Shown here piece by piece: positions 38,657-46,809 of a DNA stretch of 64,000 bases. Numbering within the stretch: the first letter of the stretch is position 1; each line of letters begins with the position of its first letter. The notes under the pieces were generated by a model that saw only the letters and a list, made by a program, of their open reading frames with translations, was not told the DNA's origin and ran no database searches. The DNA lies in assembly GCA_016179685.1 (NCBI GenBank), contig JACPCR010000062.1, forward strand, positions 1 to 64,000, in the 5' to 3' direction. The position numbers were made by a program, and so were the translations under genes. The DNA is from Planctomycetota bacterium (GTDB lineage: Bacteria > Planctomycetota > PUPC01 > JACPCR01).

Positions 38657-38913
38657 TTAACCTCTGGTCGCATGAGGGCTCGGGGGCGCGGACACCTCAA
38701 GGGCTTTCTGGCGAGATTTCGAGGAATTGCTCGCAGAAGGCGCGGAATCGGCCGATTCCGGCGGAAGTTGGGCCGAACTGCATAGGCGCAGGATGCCCTT
38801 GGCCAGAATGGCGGGACTTGGCGGCGACGCTCGTCGGGCGTCAGGTGGGCGTGGCTGTCAGCTTCGGAGCTGGCGTCGGCAGGAAGGTCGGGCGGAAGCG
38901 GCATGGTGGGCAT
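38657..38913 (-). pseudogene. Small serine-recombinase cassette protein, frameshifted
   Basis: From ATG 38911-38913 the product reads MPTMPLPPDLPADASSEADS, then HAHLTPDERRRQV. The natural continuation PAILAKGILRLCSSAQLPPE, then SKSRQKALEVSAPPSP and HATRG, with a stop at 38657, lies in another frame, so one base is lost or gained near 38816. The family regularly precedes DUF2924 and the recombinase. Without the lesion it would be about 85 residues; function unknown. Confidence 0.6.
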
Positions 38914-39015
38914 CCTCTCGGATGCGCCCACAACGGCCTCCGCTGCGCGGCCAGCACGATGTCCGGCGAAATCTCTCTCCTGGATACTTACCCGGCGGAA
39001 GTTCGAAATGACGGA

Positions 39016-39046
39016 CTGGGGTGCGGTCGTAACGCGGTTGTTAACC
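39016..39046. repeat. 31-bp direct repeat, left copy (possible att site)
   Basis: CTGGGGTGCGGTCG then TAACGCGGTTGTTAACC. It recurs at 42463-42493 with one mismatch in 31. The pair brackets exactly one gene (39118-42420), as expected for a single-gene cargo inserted or excised by recombination at this core. Confidence 0.75.
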
Positions 39047-39117
39047 TGGCGGGAGTTTGAAACGGTGGACTGGGTGCGTGAGCCGAAACCAAAAGTGACG
39101 GTTCGGCCCGGCAAGTT

Positions 39118-42100
39118 CTACGCTACTGGGGGTGCCAACTTTAAGCTATCGATCCAGTTTGCCAGGGATTCGCCTTTCTCCCACACCGACACAGGCACGC
39201 CATATCTGAGCGCCTTGTCGTTCCGTATTCCGACTTCACAATCTTTGGCCTCATCCACGAGCGTATGCGGATCAAGAACCAGATCTCCGATGCCAACGAC
39301 GACCTTGGCCTTGGGCTCGACATCCGTAACTTTCCATTCAGCCGCCATCCGGTCTGGGCCAATCCCTCGCAGGTCAACAACGCAAAGGACAAACTTCTCG
39401 TTGTTCTCTGATGCCTTCTGGGCTTGTGCTGGCGTCAAGCGGACTTCCCCCGTTGTGGTTGCCTTTACCTCGAGGAAGTAGTCGGCCAATCGAAAGTGGT
39501 GTGTGCCCGCGTCGATGGGCGGCGCGTCGTCCAGAAACAGGTCGTAGTCGTACCCGCAGTCGATGAAATCTGGGTGCAGCTCTCGCTGGTCCAGGTACTT
39601 CTCGATGGCAAACTGGACGCCCAATCCAAACTGCCGATTCCGTTCTTTTTCGGCTTCACGCTGCTGTCGTGATGCCAAATCGGCCGCCAGATCGCTGTAC
39701 TTGGACGGGTCGCTACCCAGCGCCTGGACAATGTTGGCCAACCCATTCTCAACTTGCCCTCGTGCCTCCTGCGATGGCACCGTGCTGAGCAGTCGCAGTT
39801 CCAGGGCGTTGAAGCCGAAGTGCCTGCTAAGCAGGTCGACCCCGGCATCGTTCCCGGACAGCCACGTCGGGTCAAGCAACGGCCTCAGATTTCCAGCGTT
39901 GGCCATTACCGGCTCGACGCCTTTCTCGCCTTGAACAGGCACCCAGGCCTTGGTCTTAAGGTCGCCCAGCCACAGCGCTGGACGAACCTTGATGTGTACG
40001 TCAGCACGATCCATGCGACCCACGATTTCACGGGTTTCCCGCCATGAGGGGTCATGCGGGGCGGCGTGCTTCAGTACCAGTCCCAACAGGAGCTTGGCTA
40101 TCTCCACGTCGCTCTGGCACCGCTGGATCAGTTCATTGGGCAGAAGGGCGATCTGGGACAGATCGATGTCAGCGACCGTCACATTGGTGCAGTCTTCCCC
40201 TTCCACTGCAAGCGCTTTCAGCCGTTCATCCCGCAAATCACGAGGGGCATCGCTACAGAGGGGGTCGATGAAGGCTATTTTCCATGTAACGAGTGCATCG
40301 ACCAACGCTCGCTCGCCGCCGAGCCGGGTCAGATATTCTTCCGACAGGATACGATCTTCCTTGTACAGCTTGGCGAATGGTTTGGCGTCGGCGTGCCACA
40401 CCGTCACTGGCGACATGATCTTGCGGTTGCTCGCCCAGCGGGCGGCGGTGCTGTCCGACACAACCAAGGGGCATCGCTGCGCAAGGGCCGCGGCTTCAGC
40501 CGCACGAGTATCCCAGAGGTATTTGAGGAGATCGACGCTCGTCTCGCGGTAACACTGCTTCTCGACTGATATGGGCTTATTGTCGGGAAGGTGTTTGGCG
40601 AGCTCCTCCAGACACTCCGTGATGATCGCCTCCTCGCCTAGGGACTTGGCCACCTGTTCGGTGAGAAGGGCCTTCATGTGCGAGAAGTTGCCGTCGGCCG
40701 AACATTGGAAAAGCTCATCAAGAACGAGGCGCCCCCGAACATCCAGGCGGATGGATTGTGCGATATCCTTCAACACCGCCTTGATCCCTTCATCTCGATA
40801 CAGATCGCCAGGCGACTTGAGAACCTTGTTCTGATCGGGGAGCAGATTATGCATGATCGTGCCGCAGTTGTGCTTGCCAGCGACCTTCCCGAGAAGGTCC
40901 AGGAAGCGTGCGAGCCACCCCAAGGGATCGTCCACCTTCAGGTCGTCCAGCTTCGCCGCTCCGTTGCGGACGGTCTCAGCCATCTCCGTGAGCGTGATTC
41001 GCCGCACGAGGACGTCCAGCCCAGCCCACTCGAAGGCGATAGCTGTCCAATCCGGGCCAACCTGTAGCGCTGGCGGATGGGTATCCCTCAGATCGCTGAC
41101 CAAGCCGCACATCTGGTCGAACGACAGTTCGTCAGAACGTTGCACAAGATCGAATCTCGGGACCACGAAGACCGCCGTGGGCGAGATCCCGGTGGCACTG
41201 AGCATCCCTCCCGCAGTCTGAACAATCGGCATTGCGGCCAGCGCTCGGGCCGCAGCGCTTAGCTTGGCTCGCCACCAGATCCGCAGCGGCTCGTCCAGTT
41301 TTTCCCCGAAGGCTCGATCAGGCATGCCGACGCGCGCCAGCCTATGACCATCGCGCCATGCTTCCTTTGTTGCCAAGTCGACCAGGGTCGGCAGGAGCCC
41401 CAAAGCCTCGGCAATCTGCTCCTTGTCTGACTCCTTCATCAGCACGCGGTCGCGTTCCTGCCGCAGGTCGAAGCGGCCATCGATCACGGCATTGATCGGG
41501 ACAAAATCCGACGCCCGAATCGGGAATCGACAGAACAGCCGGGCCGCATCGTCGCTTGGCACACAAACGCGCCATTGGCGGTCAACCTGTTCGAGGGTCA
41601 CAACGAGGCTCGACGACGAGTCGGTCCGAAGCCGCAGGCGGACAGTCTTCATGATCTTCGGCGCACCACCATCGACGACGATGCTGAACTGCCGCTCCCG
41701 GACGTGAGTCCTACTGAATCCGCGCTCGACGGCGGCCTGGGGCGAAAAGGCGATTGACGCGCCAGATTCGTCGCAGATGTTCACCGTCCCGAGGTGATCG
41801 CAGGTTCCATACAGGTACGGCAAAGTTGCGTGGAAAGCGGACACGCCGACCTGGGCGGCCTCGACGTTGTCGGTCTGGTACTCGAACCGTGCCGTCCTGT
41901 GACCGTTGATCGCCGCGAGTTTCTTGGCGTCCTTGATGCCCTGATAGCAGTGCGTAGTATTGTCGAAGATGCCTTCCTCGTCCCCATCGCGGTCCAGCCG
42001 AATGGAGACCTCTTCGTGCCCGGTATCGGCGACAAGCAAGCCCCGGAACCCGATTTGCAGGGACAGGACATGCGTTACGAGGAAGCCCGTGCCGAACCGG

Positions 42101-42420
42101 CCGGTCGTTTCAGTGGACTCGAATTCCTTGTTGGACCCACCCGACAGCAAGGCCGCCAAGTCTTGCATGGTGAACGGTTTGCCGTCATGCTCATATGCAA
42201 CGGTATGGCCATCGAAGGTGACCCATATATTGACCCCGTCAATACCGTCACGAGCTCCTGGGTCGTGAGCGTTCTGTGTCAGCTCAAACGGCCATCGAGC
42301 TCCAGCCCCATGGATGTCGCCCCGTGCTTGGTTCACCAGCGTGCGCATACGGCGCGCTTCATTCCGGTCTAACTGGGCCCTGCGAGCCTGCTCAAATTGC
42401 TGTAGTGCGGCATCGGACAT
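39118..42420 (-). CDS. Hsp90/sacsin-like ATPase with DUF3883 nuclease-like C-terminus
   Basis: A 1,100-residue protein. The N-terminal GHKL ATP-binding domain has FELTQNAHDPGARDGIDGVN near 48-67 (N box), TVAYEHDGKPFTMQDLAALL near 75-95 and GRFGTGFLVTHVLSL near 108-122 (lid). A long helical middle follows. The C-terminal DUF3883 has DYFLEVKATTTGEVRLTPAQ near 975-995, with the E-V-K pattern of PD-(D/E)xK nucleases. This sensor-plus-nuclease layout is typical of anti-phage proteins of the sacsin-like group, where phage signals would trigger DNA cutting. It is full length and stands alone between 31-bp direct repeats, beside the recombinase cassette. Confidence 0.75.
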   Translation of the reverse strand: MSDAALQQFEQARRAQLDRNEARRMRTLVNQARGDIHGAGARWPFELTQNAHDPGARDGIDGVNIWVTFDGHTVAYEHDGKPFTMQDLAALLSGGSNKEFESTETTGRFGTGFLVTHVLSLQIGFRGLLVADTGHEEVSIRLDRDGDEEGIFDNTTHCYQGIKDAKKLAAINGHRTARFEYQTDNVEAAQVGVSAFHATLPYLYGTCDHLGTVNICDESGASIAFSPQAAVERGFSRTHVRERQFSIVVDGGAPKIMKTVRLRLRTDSSSSLVVTLEQVDRQWRVCVPSDDAARLFCRFPIRASDFVPINAVIDGRFDLRQERDRVLMKESDKEQIAEALGLLPTLVDLATKEAWRDGHRLARVGMPDRAFGEKLDEPLRIWWRAKLSAAARALAAMPIVQTAGGMLSATGISPTAVFVVPRFDLVQRSDELSFDQMCGLVSDLRDTHPPALQVGPDWTAIAFEWAGLDVLVRRITLTEMAETVRNGAAKLDDLKVDDPLGWLARFLDLLGKVAGKHNCGTIMHNLLPDQNKVLKSPGDLYRDEGIKAVLKDIAQSIRLDVRGRLVLDELFQCSADGNFSHMKALLTEQVAKSLGEEAIITECLEELAKHLPDNKPISVEKQCYRETSVDLLKYLWDTRAAEAAALAQRCPLVVSDSTAARWASNRKIMSPVTVWHADAKPFAKLYKEDRILSEEYLTRLGGERALVDALVTWKIAFIDPLCSDAPRDLRDERLKALAVEGEDCTNVTVADIDLSQIALLPNELIQRCQSDVEIAKLLLGLVLKHAAPHDPSWRETREIVGRMDRADVHIKVRPALWLGDLKTKAWVPVQGEKGVEPVMANAGNLRPLLDPTWLSGNDAGVDLLSRHFGFNALELRLLSTVPSQEARGQVENGLANIVQALGSDPSKYSDLAADLASRQQREAEKERNRQFGLGVQFAIEKYLDQRELHPDFIDCGYDYDLFLDDAPPIDAGTHHFRLADYFLEVKATTTGEVRLTPAQAQKASENNEKFVLCVVDLRGIGPDRMAAEWKVTDVEPKAKVVVGIGDLVLDPHTLVDEAKDCEVGIRNDKALRYGVPVSVWEKGESLANWIDSLKLAPPVA

Positions 42421-42701
42421 GCCCTACCTCGTCAACCGCACGACGGTTCGAAAGGGTTCCGTCTGGGGTCCGGTCGTAACGCGGTTGTTAACCCAGAGAG
42501 GATCGGTAAACAGAGAATCGGAGAGTTTGAGGGGGTTTTTTCGGGGTGCAGCTCGCCACCATGATGGTTCGATTCGCCGCCCCAAACTCTCGGACTCGAA
42601 CCCAAGGATCTTAATCGTCCGGTTTCCGCGCACCCAATTCTTTCTAAGTCGTACATAAAGAAGAAGTCCCGGTGGTCCTCGCGGCCGGTTCTCTCCGCAA
42701 G
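42421..42701. other. Upstream region of the ATPase gene, no gene seen
   Basis: About 280 bases. It holds the right 31-bp repeat (42463-42493), a GGGGGTTTTTTCGGGG run near 42531-42545, and a stretch resembling a tRNA T-arm that does not fold into a tRNA. The promoter for the leftward ATPase gene must lie here. Confidence 0.4.
42463..42493. repeat. 31-bp direct repeat, right copy (possible att site)
   Basis: Thirty of 31 bases equal those at 39016-39046. It lies 43 bases upstream of the ATPase start, so it may also carry part of the promoter. Confidence 0.75.
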
Positions 42702-42944
42702 CTACCAGAAATGTCGGCTAGCGAAAGCTTGTCCCGAGCCGGATTTCAAGTAACGCTCGAATTCCAAGGCCCTCCGGTCATCCTCGAACGCTATCGCCAC
42801 GACCAGCCACCAAGGCGCGTACTTGCTCGTATGAACGCTTTTTCCGGCGTTGTGTTCAGCCAACCGGCGCTTCAGATCATCCGTCTTGCCCACATACCGC
42901 TGCGTGGGAGCAGAAATACTGCGCAGCAGGTACACATAAGTCAT
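42702..42944 (-). CDS. GIY-YIG nuclease, intact
   Basis: An 80-residue single-domain GIY-YIG protein from ATG 42944: MTYVYLLRSI, RYVGKTDDLKRRLAEHNAGK and RALEFERYLKSGSGQAFA. The YVYL...YVG strands, the catalytic-type Arg in LKRR and the Glu in EFERYLK are all present. It is the only undamaged member of the three GIY-YIG readings in the window. A run of palindromes lies directly upstream (43020-43088). Possible role: mobilising or maintaining the palindromic repeats; alternatively an ordinary UPF0213-like nuclease. Confidence 0.8.
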   Translation of the reverse strand: MTYVYLLRSISAPTQRYVGKTDDLKRRLAEHNAGKSVHTSKYAPWWLVVAIAFEDDRRALEFERYLKSGSGQAFASRHFW

Positions 42945-43019
42945 GACGCCCCTGGTTCATCCAGAATGGCCTGCCATCCGTAGCTCGACCGCACGGGCCA
43001 ACATCCAAAAAGGCTATCC

Positions 43020-43088
43020 GTCCTCCTTCGCACCGCGCGCTACGGAGGACATCCTTCGCCCGTCCGCTGGTGCGGTCGATCGAAGGAT
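43020..43088. repeat. Two palindromes between GIY-YIG gene and gene X
   Basis: GTCCTCC (43020-43026) pairs with GGAGGAC (43044-43050), enclosing TTCGCACCGCGCGCTAC. ATCCTTCG (43051-43058) pairs exactly with CGAAGGAT (43081-43088). They abut the first shared bases of gene X, just as a different hairpin does in copy A at 10829-10845. Confidence 0.65.
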
Positions 43089-43651
43089 GGCTCCCCGAAT
43101 GTAACAGTGCTCGACGCCGCCCGGGCGCGGCCGAGCCCGAGATCTACTTCCGCATCCTCCACGTCGCCGTGGATGGCCCCAACGGCGCGCCCGTGGCCGC
43201 CTACCGCGAACAAACGGTCGAGATCGCCCTCGGGCCCAAAGGGGCCTTCGAAAACGGCAACATCGGCACCCTGACGCGCCAGGTGCCGGCCGATCGGGGT
43301 ATCAACGCCCTGCCGCCAAGGGTCCGAAACCGGAAGCCGCCCAAGGGCCCCCGGACGCCCCGGGTTGTCGAGCTCCTCCGCAAGGCCCTGGAGTGGCAGG
43401 CCCTCCTCGCCTCCGGCGCCGCAGCCAGCCAGGCGGCCATCGCCGAGCGTGAGGGCATCACCCGCGCCCGGGTCACACAGGTCATGGGCATGTTCCGCCT
43501 CGCGCCCGAAATCCAGCAGCACATCCTGTCCCTGCCTGATGCCGTCCGCCGCCCACCGATCACGGAGCGTGCCCTCCGGCCCATTGCCCAGTTGGACAGC
43601 AATGCGGATCAGAAGGCTCGGTTCCAAGAACTGGTCGAGCAGACCCAATAG
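43070..43651 (+). CDS. Gene X: unknown N-terminal domain plus HTH
   Basis: A 193-residue reading. The first half (EPEIYFRILHVAVDGPNGAP, VAAYREQTVEIALGPKGAFE, NGNIGTLTRQVP) is unrecognised but conserved with copy A at 10850. The second half (LLASGAAASQAAIAEREGIT, RARVTQVMGMFRLAPEIQQH, ILSLP) is an HTH related to the recombinase-cassette protein at 36080. The GTG at 43070 lies in a palindrome, so the true start is uncertain and the 5' end may have been displaced. It faces the last gene of set B tail to tail (13 bases), and the equivalent remnant borders set A. Confidence 0.6.
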   Translation: MRSIEGWLPECNSARRRPGAAEPEIYFRILHVAVDGPNGAPVAAYREQTVEIALGPKGAFENGNIGTLTRQVPADRGINALPPRVRNRKPPKGPRTPRVVELLRKALEWQALLASGAAASQAAIAEREGITRARVTQVMGMFRLAPEIQQHILSLPDAVRRPPITERALRPIAQLDSNADQKARFQELVEQTQ

Positions 43652-43664
43652 GTCCACGAGGGCT

Positions 43665-44390
43665 TCATACTTCCAGCAGGTGCCCCTTGGGCATCTCGTC
43701 CCACGTCCGGCCGTCGAGGACCCGGCCGTTTCTTTTCTTCTGCACGCCACCCCACTGCTTGAAGAAGAAGGGCACACCTTCAGCGCGACACTGCTTGCGA
43801 ATCTCCCGGACCCAGTTCGCTTCCATGGGCCGAGCACCGGGTCCGCTCTCCCCACCGACGATGGCCCAATGGATACCCGAAAGGTCGATGGTACCAAGTG
43901 GTCCCAGTAGCGGCTCCAACGACAGGAACCTTACTGCAGCGGGCACCGCTCGAAGATGGTCCGCCCGCCAGAGGTACTTGTCGGTCTCAATCGACACGCC
44001 CATCCAGACGTTGGAAGGCCAGTCCAGCTCAGGGGCAAGTGCCGCCAGCCTCTCCGACCGCTTGGTGAGAATCTGGAATGTATGCCACGAGGCCCTCTGC
44101 ATCGTGTGGAACACCTTCTGGATGAATGCAAGTGGCACCTTCTCGTGGAAGAGGTCGCTCATGCTGTTCACGAAAATCGTTCGGGGCTTTTTCCACGTTA
44201 GGGGGAGGTCAAGGCGGTCAGGCCAGAGGCGCAGATCAAAGCCTTGCGCATAAGGATGCCCGGGGATTCCGCGCCACCGTTCGGCGAACGTCTCGGCGTA
44301 GCAGTGCTTGCACCCGGGGCTGATCTTGACGCAACCGGTCACCGGGTTCCAAGTCGAGTTCGTCCATTCGATTGCGGACGTTTCACTCAT
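43665..44390 (-). CDS. Three-Cys-motif protein (phage Gp37/Gp68, DUF5131)
   Basis: A 241-residue protein with the radical-SAM-like cluster motif at Cys20, Cys27 and Cys30 (GCVKISPGCKHCYAE), followed by the DUF5131 core: FVNSMSDLFHEKVPLAFIQK, TFQILTKRSERLAAL, NVWMGVSIE, FLSLEPLLGPL, WAIVGGESGPGARPM and FFFKQWGG. The family was first seen in phages and is regularly paired with TcmP. It presumably binds an iron-sulfur cluster; the substrate is unknown. It is the last gene of set B, 120 bases after TcmP. Confidence 0.85.
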   Translation of the reverse strand: MSETSAIEWTNSTWNPVTGCVKISPGCKHCYAETFAERWRGIPGHPYAQGFDLRLWPDRLDLPLTWKKPRTIFVNSMSDLFHEKVPLAFIQKVFHTMQRASWHTFQILTKRSERLAALAPELDWPSNVWMGVSIETDKYLWRADHLRAVPAAVRFLSLEPLLGPLGTIDLSGIHWAIVGGESGPGARPMEANWVREIRKQCRAEGVPFFFKQWGGVQKKRNGRVLDGRTWDEMPKGHLLEV

Positions 44391-44510
44391 CCGGACATCA
44401 CTCCCCTTTCCTAGCTGGCCTCCTAAGGGAAAAGGCCCATCTCACAGTTGGAGCGGGACACCTCCCGCCCCCAGGTGATTATCGGCTGAAACACTTCTCG
44501 ACCATGACCT

Positions 44511-45617
44511 CTACCCAGGAAAGATAATCCGAACGCTCTCTGGGAGGCTGGGCCTCCCCTTATAGCGACGACGATTGGCCGCAGGCGGATTCATCGTGAT
44601 TTGGCCCCGCTCCTCGAGATCAAGCAGAACTCCTCGATAGTCAGGTGCTGTCCCTTTGGTGAGGGGATAGGAATCGTAGATCAGCTCCTCGAAGGTCATC
44701 TGCCTGCCCTTATAACGATCCAAGAAGAACTGGGCCAAATCCTCCATCGCGGTTTTGAATAGAAACAACTGGCTGCGATCTTCCGGCCCAAGGTACGCAT
44801 ACTCGCCCGCTGATCCCTCGCCCGCCATGACCTCCTTCATGATTCTCATCCCGAGAGGATGGTTCGTGCAGTGAAGGAGATAGTAGGCGGTCGCCTTCCG
44901 ATCATCCCGGTTCACTCGAAAGGGCAGAACCCACTTCGCTCCGCCCCTTTCCTGTAGAGCTCGCACGAAGTGGTCACGAATGACGTCCTCTCGTCTCTCT
45001 CCTGGCTTCAGCTTCTTCAACGCCTCCAGGACGGCGCCGTCTTCGAAGAGCCCCATCACGTGCTCCTCGACCTTGTCGACTTCGATGAAACGGTTGATCG
45101 AGTTGTAGCTGAGGTTGAAGTACACCTCGCACTTCGGCATCCCGAGTATCTTTCGAATGGTCGTAAGCCGAACACCGGAGAAGCCGAACGGATCGATGAA
45201 AAAGAGAGACGGATGCAACTGCTTGTTCTCCCGAGCCAGCCGGTCGAGCTCGGGCCCTATCACTTGCTCGAACTCGCCGTGGATAATCATCGGCCTTCGG
45301 ACCGTCGGATTGTCTCGGAGGTATGCCTCAACCTTCTCCACCAAGTTCTTGTACCGATCCTCCCTTGCTTCGATGAAGACGCACAGGGCCTGTTTCTCTC
45401 GATGTGAGTTCTTGAAGGTCTGCAAGGCACGAATGGGTGAGCCGGGGACTCCTTTGTCGTACTCCCCAGGCCCCGCAAACCCGTCGAAGTAGTTGATCTG
45501 TGGATTCTTGGAGAGGAGAACCCTTCCGAAGGCGGCCAGGTACTTCCCGAGGATCGACAGTTTTATTCGGGTGTGCTCCTCGAACTCCCAGACCGTCGGA
45601 TACGAGTCAGTTACCAT
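44511..45617 (-). CDS. tcmP: Three-Cys-motif partner protein TcmP
   Basis: ATG 45615-45617; a longer upstream reading to 45782 is not supported. The 368-residue protein opens WEFEEHTRIKLSILGKYLAA with NYFDGFAGPGEYDKGVPGSP near 45-64, a SAM-methyltransferase-like glycine-rich loop, then FIDPFGFSGVRLTTIRKILG and NLSYNSINRF. A C-terminal winged helix follows (GVLLDLEERGQITMNPP). This is the usual partner of the three-Cys protein encoded next. The pair probably modifies a nucleic acid or protein; the reaction is not established here. Intact. Confidence 0.85.
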   Translation of the reverse strand: MVTDSYPTVWEFEEHTRIKLSILGKYLAAFGRVLLSKNPQINYFDGFAGPGEYDKGVPGSPIRALQTFKNSHREKQALCVFIEAREDRYKNLVEKVEAYLRDNPTVRRPMIIHGEFEQVIGPELDRLARENKQLHPSLFFIDPFGFSGVRLTTIRKILGMPKCEVYFNLSYNSINRFIEVDKVEEHVMGLFEDGAVLEALKKLKPGERREDVIRDHFVRALQERGGAKWVLPFRVNRDDRKATAYYLLHCTNHPLGMRIMKEVMAGEGSAGEYAYLGPEDRSQLFLFKTAMEDLAQFFLDRYKGRQMTFEELIYDSYPLTKGTAPDYRGVLLDLEERGQITMNPPAANRRRYKGRPSLPESVRIIFPG

Positions 45618-45663
45618 GTAAAGCCTTCTCGCATCCGCAGGATGACGCGACGACTCCCGATTC

Positions 45664-46362
45664 CTAACCAAGCTGCCATGCCGGATCGTCCTCCAGATGG
45701 ATGTTGTTGACCTGCAGCCAGTGCCGACGCTCGGTGTCGCCAGGTTTCTGCCACGGCCTCGCCAGACCCACAGCGACCACAACGCCTACGCCTTTCTTGA
45801 TCCGCGTCGCGATGCGCTCCACGAGCTTTCGGCGCGGGGTCTTCTGGTCATCCTCGTAGAGCCGGAGATCCGTGACGGACAGATTCGGCGTCAGGGTCCC
45901 GTCCGTCAGCTCGATGCGGATCTTGTCCCACCCGTCCACCCAGATCTCGGGGGCGGATGCAGGGATCAGGCATCCCAGTGAGGCGTTGCCCTGCCCGAGG
46001 TCTACAGCGCAGCCCGGCGTCCGCGCCTCCAACGCTGGGCCGAAGATCCCCGCGAGAGTGGGCTTTCCTATCTTCATCAAGAGCTTCCAGAACTTGTCGG
46101 CCGCCACGACCTTCGCCTGCGTCGCTCCCTTCGGATCGAAGACGTGATCCTCCGTCTCCGGGGGCTTGCCGACATGTCGAGTCGCGCCGAGGTCCGCCAC
46201 CGATGCAATGTCGAAGGGGCCCCCTGAACGGACCAGCATATCCCGGCCCAGCTGCGTTGTCTCGAGTACCGGACGGACGTGCTCCCCCGTGGAAACGTCG
46301 ATGCCTGCAACGCATATTCGACCAGGCCGCATCCGCGTGAGGTGGTTTACCACGATCCTCAT
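45664..46362 (-). CDS. Dual OB-domain protein (set B)
   Basis: A 232-residue protein. Two OB-like halves can be seen: MRIVVNHLTRMRPGRICVAG, then GEHVRPVLETTQLGRDMLVR, and later IRIELTDGTLTPNLSVTDLR and LVERIATRIKKGVGVVVAVG. The last residues (RRHWLQVNNIHLEDDPAWQL) fit the family end. Dual OB proteins occur in defence islands beside DUF488 and helicase genes and may bind single-stranded nucleic acid. It lies nine bases after the DUF488 gene. Confidence 0.7.
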   Translation of the reverse strand: MRIVVNHLTRMRPGRICVAGIDVSTGEHVRPVLETTQLGRDMLVRSGGPFDIASVADLGATRHVGKPPETEDHVFDPKGATQAKVVAADKFWKLLMKIGKPTLAGIFGPALEARTPGCAVDLGQGNASLGCLIPASAPEIWVDGWDKIRIELTDGTLTPNLSVTDLRLYEDDQKTPRRKLVERIATRIKKGVGVVVAVGLARPWQKPGDTERRHWLQVNNIHLEDDPAWQLG

Positions 46363-46371
46363 GTTCGCAAC

Positions 46372-46809
46372 CTAAAGATGCGTCACCTTGATGTCACCCC
46401 ACTTCGATTGGAGGTGCTCGACGACGAGGCGGCGGTGGCAACGATCGGCGGTGACCTCGGTGCAGAGGAGCGCCATCGGTACGGAGAAGAGGCTCCGGTC
46501 GATCTTCTCTTCGACCTTCCGTTCCGTCATGAGCTGCCGGAACTTGTCCTCGTAGACTTGCCAGGTGATCTTCTTCTTCCGGTAGCCGCTCAGGATGTCC
46601 TGGGTGGGTGCCAACAGGGGCTCGTGGACGTATTCGGCGCCGCAGATCTCCTTGAGGAAGAACGGAAGGTCTTCGCGCTTGGTGAAGCCGGCCAACTGCG
46701 ACGAGTTGTTCAGGCGTACGTCGAGCACGCGCTTGATGCCGGCGCGCCTCAGCGCTCCGAAGAACTCGGCCGCGGTTTTCTTGGTGAAACCGACCGTATA
46801 GACTTCCAT
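46372..46809 (-). CDS. DUF488 protein (set B)
   Basis: A 145-residue DUF488 protein: YTVGFTKKTAAEFFGALRRA, RVLDVRLNNSSQLAGFTKRE, GYRKKKITWQVYEDKFRQLM, LLCTEVTADRCHRRLVVEHL. The conserved VDVR-like strand and the CxE...CHR motif are present. The start overlaps the end of the helicase gene by 61 bases. The helicase itself ends in a second DUF488 domain, so set B makes two, one fused and one free. Bioch role unknown; related domains suggest nucleic-acid processing. Confidence 0.8.
   Translation of the reverse strand: MEVYTVGFTKKTAAEFFGALRRAGIKRVLDVRLNNSSQLAGFTKREDLPFFLKEICGAEYVHEPLLAPTQDILSGYRKKKITWQVYEDKFRQLMTERKVEEKIDRSLFSVPMALLCTEVTADRCHRRLVVEHLQSKWGDIKVTHL

Noticed and set aside
42585-42615. 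tRNA T-arm-like sequence on the minus strand (GGGTTCGAGTCC)
   Set aside because: The flanking bases do not form the T stem correctly, and no acceptor, D or anticodon arm can be placed around it.
43040-43897. 285-codon minus-strand frame over gene X
   Set aside because: The HTH homology is on the plus strand, the minus product has the Asp/Gly/Arg composition of antisense DNA, and it also overlaps the three-Cys gene in the wrong frame.
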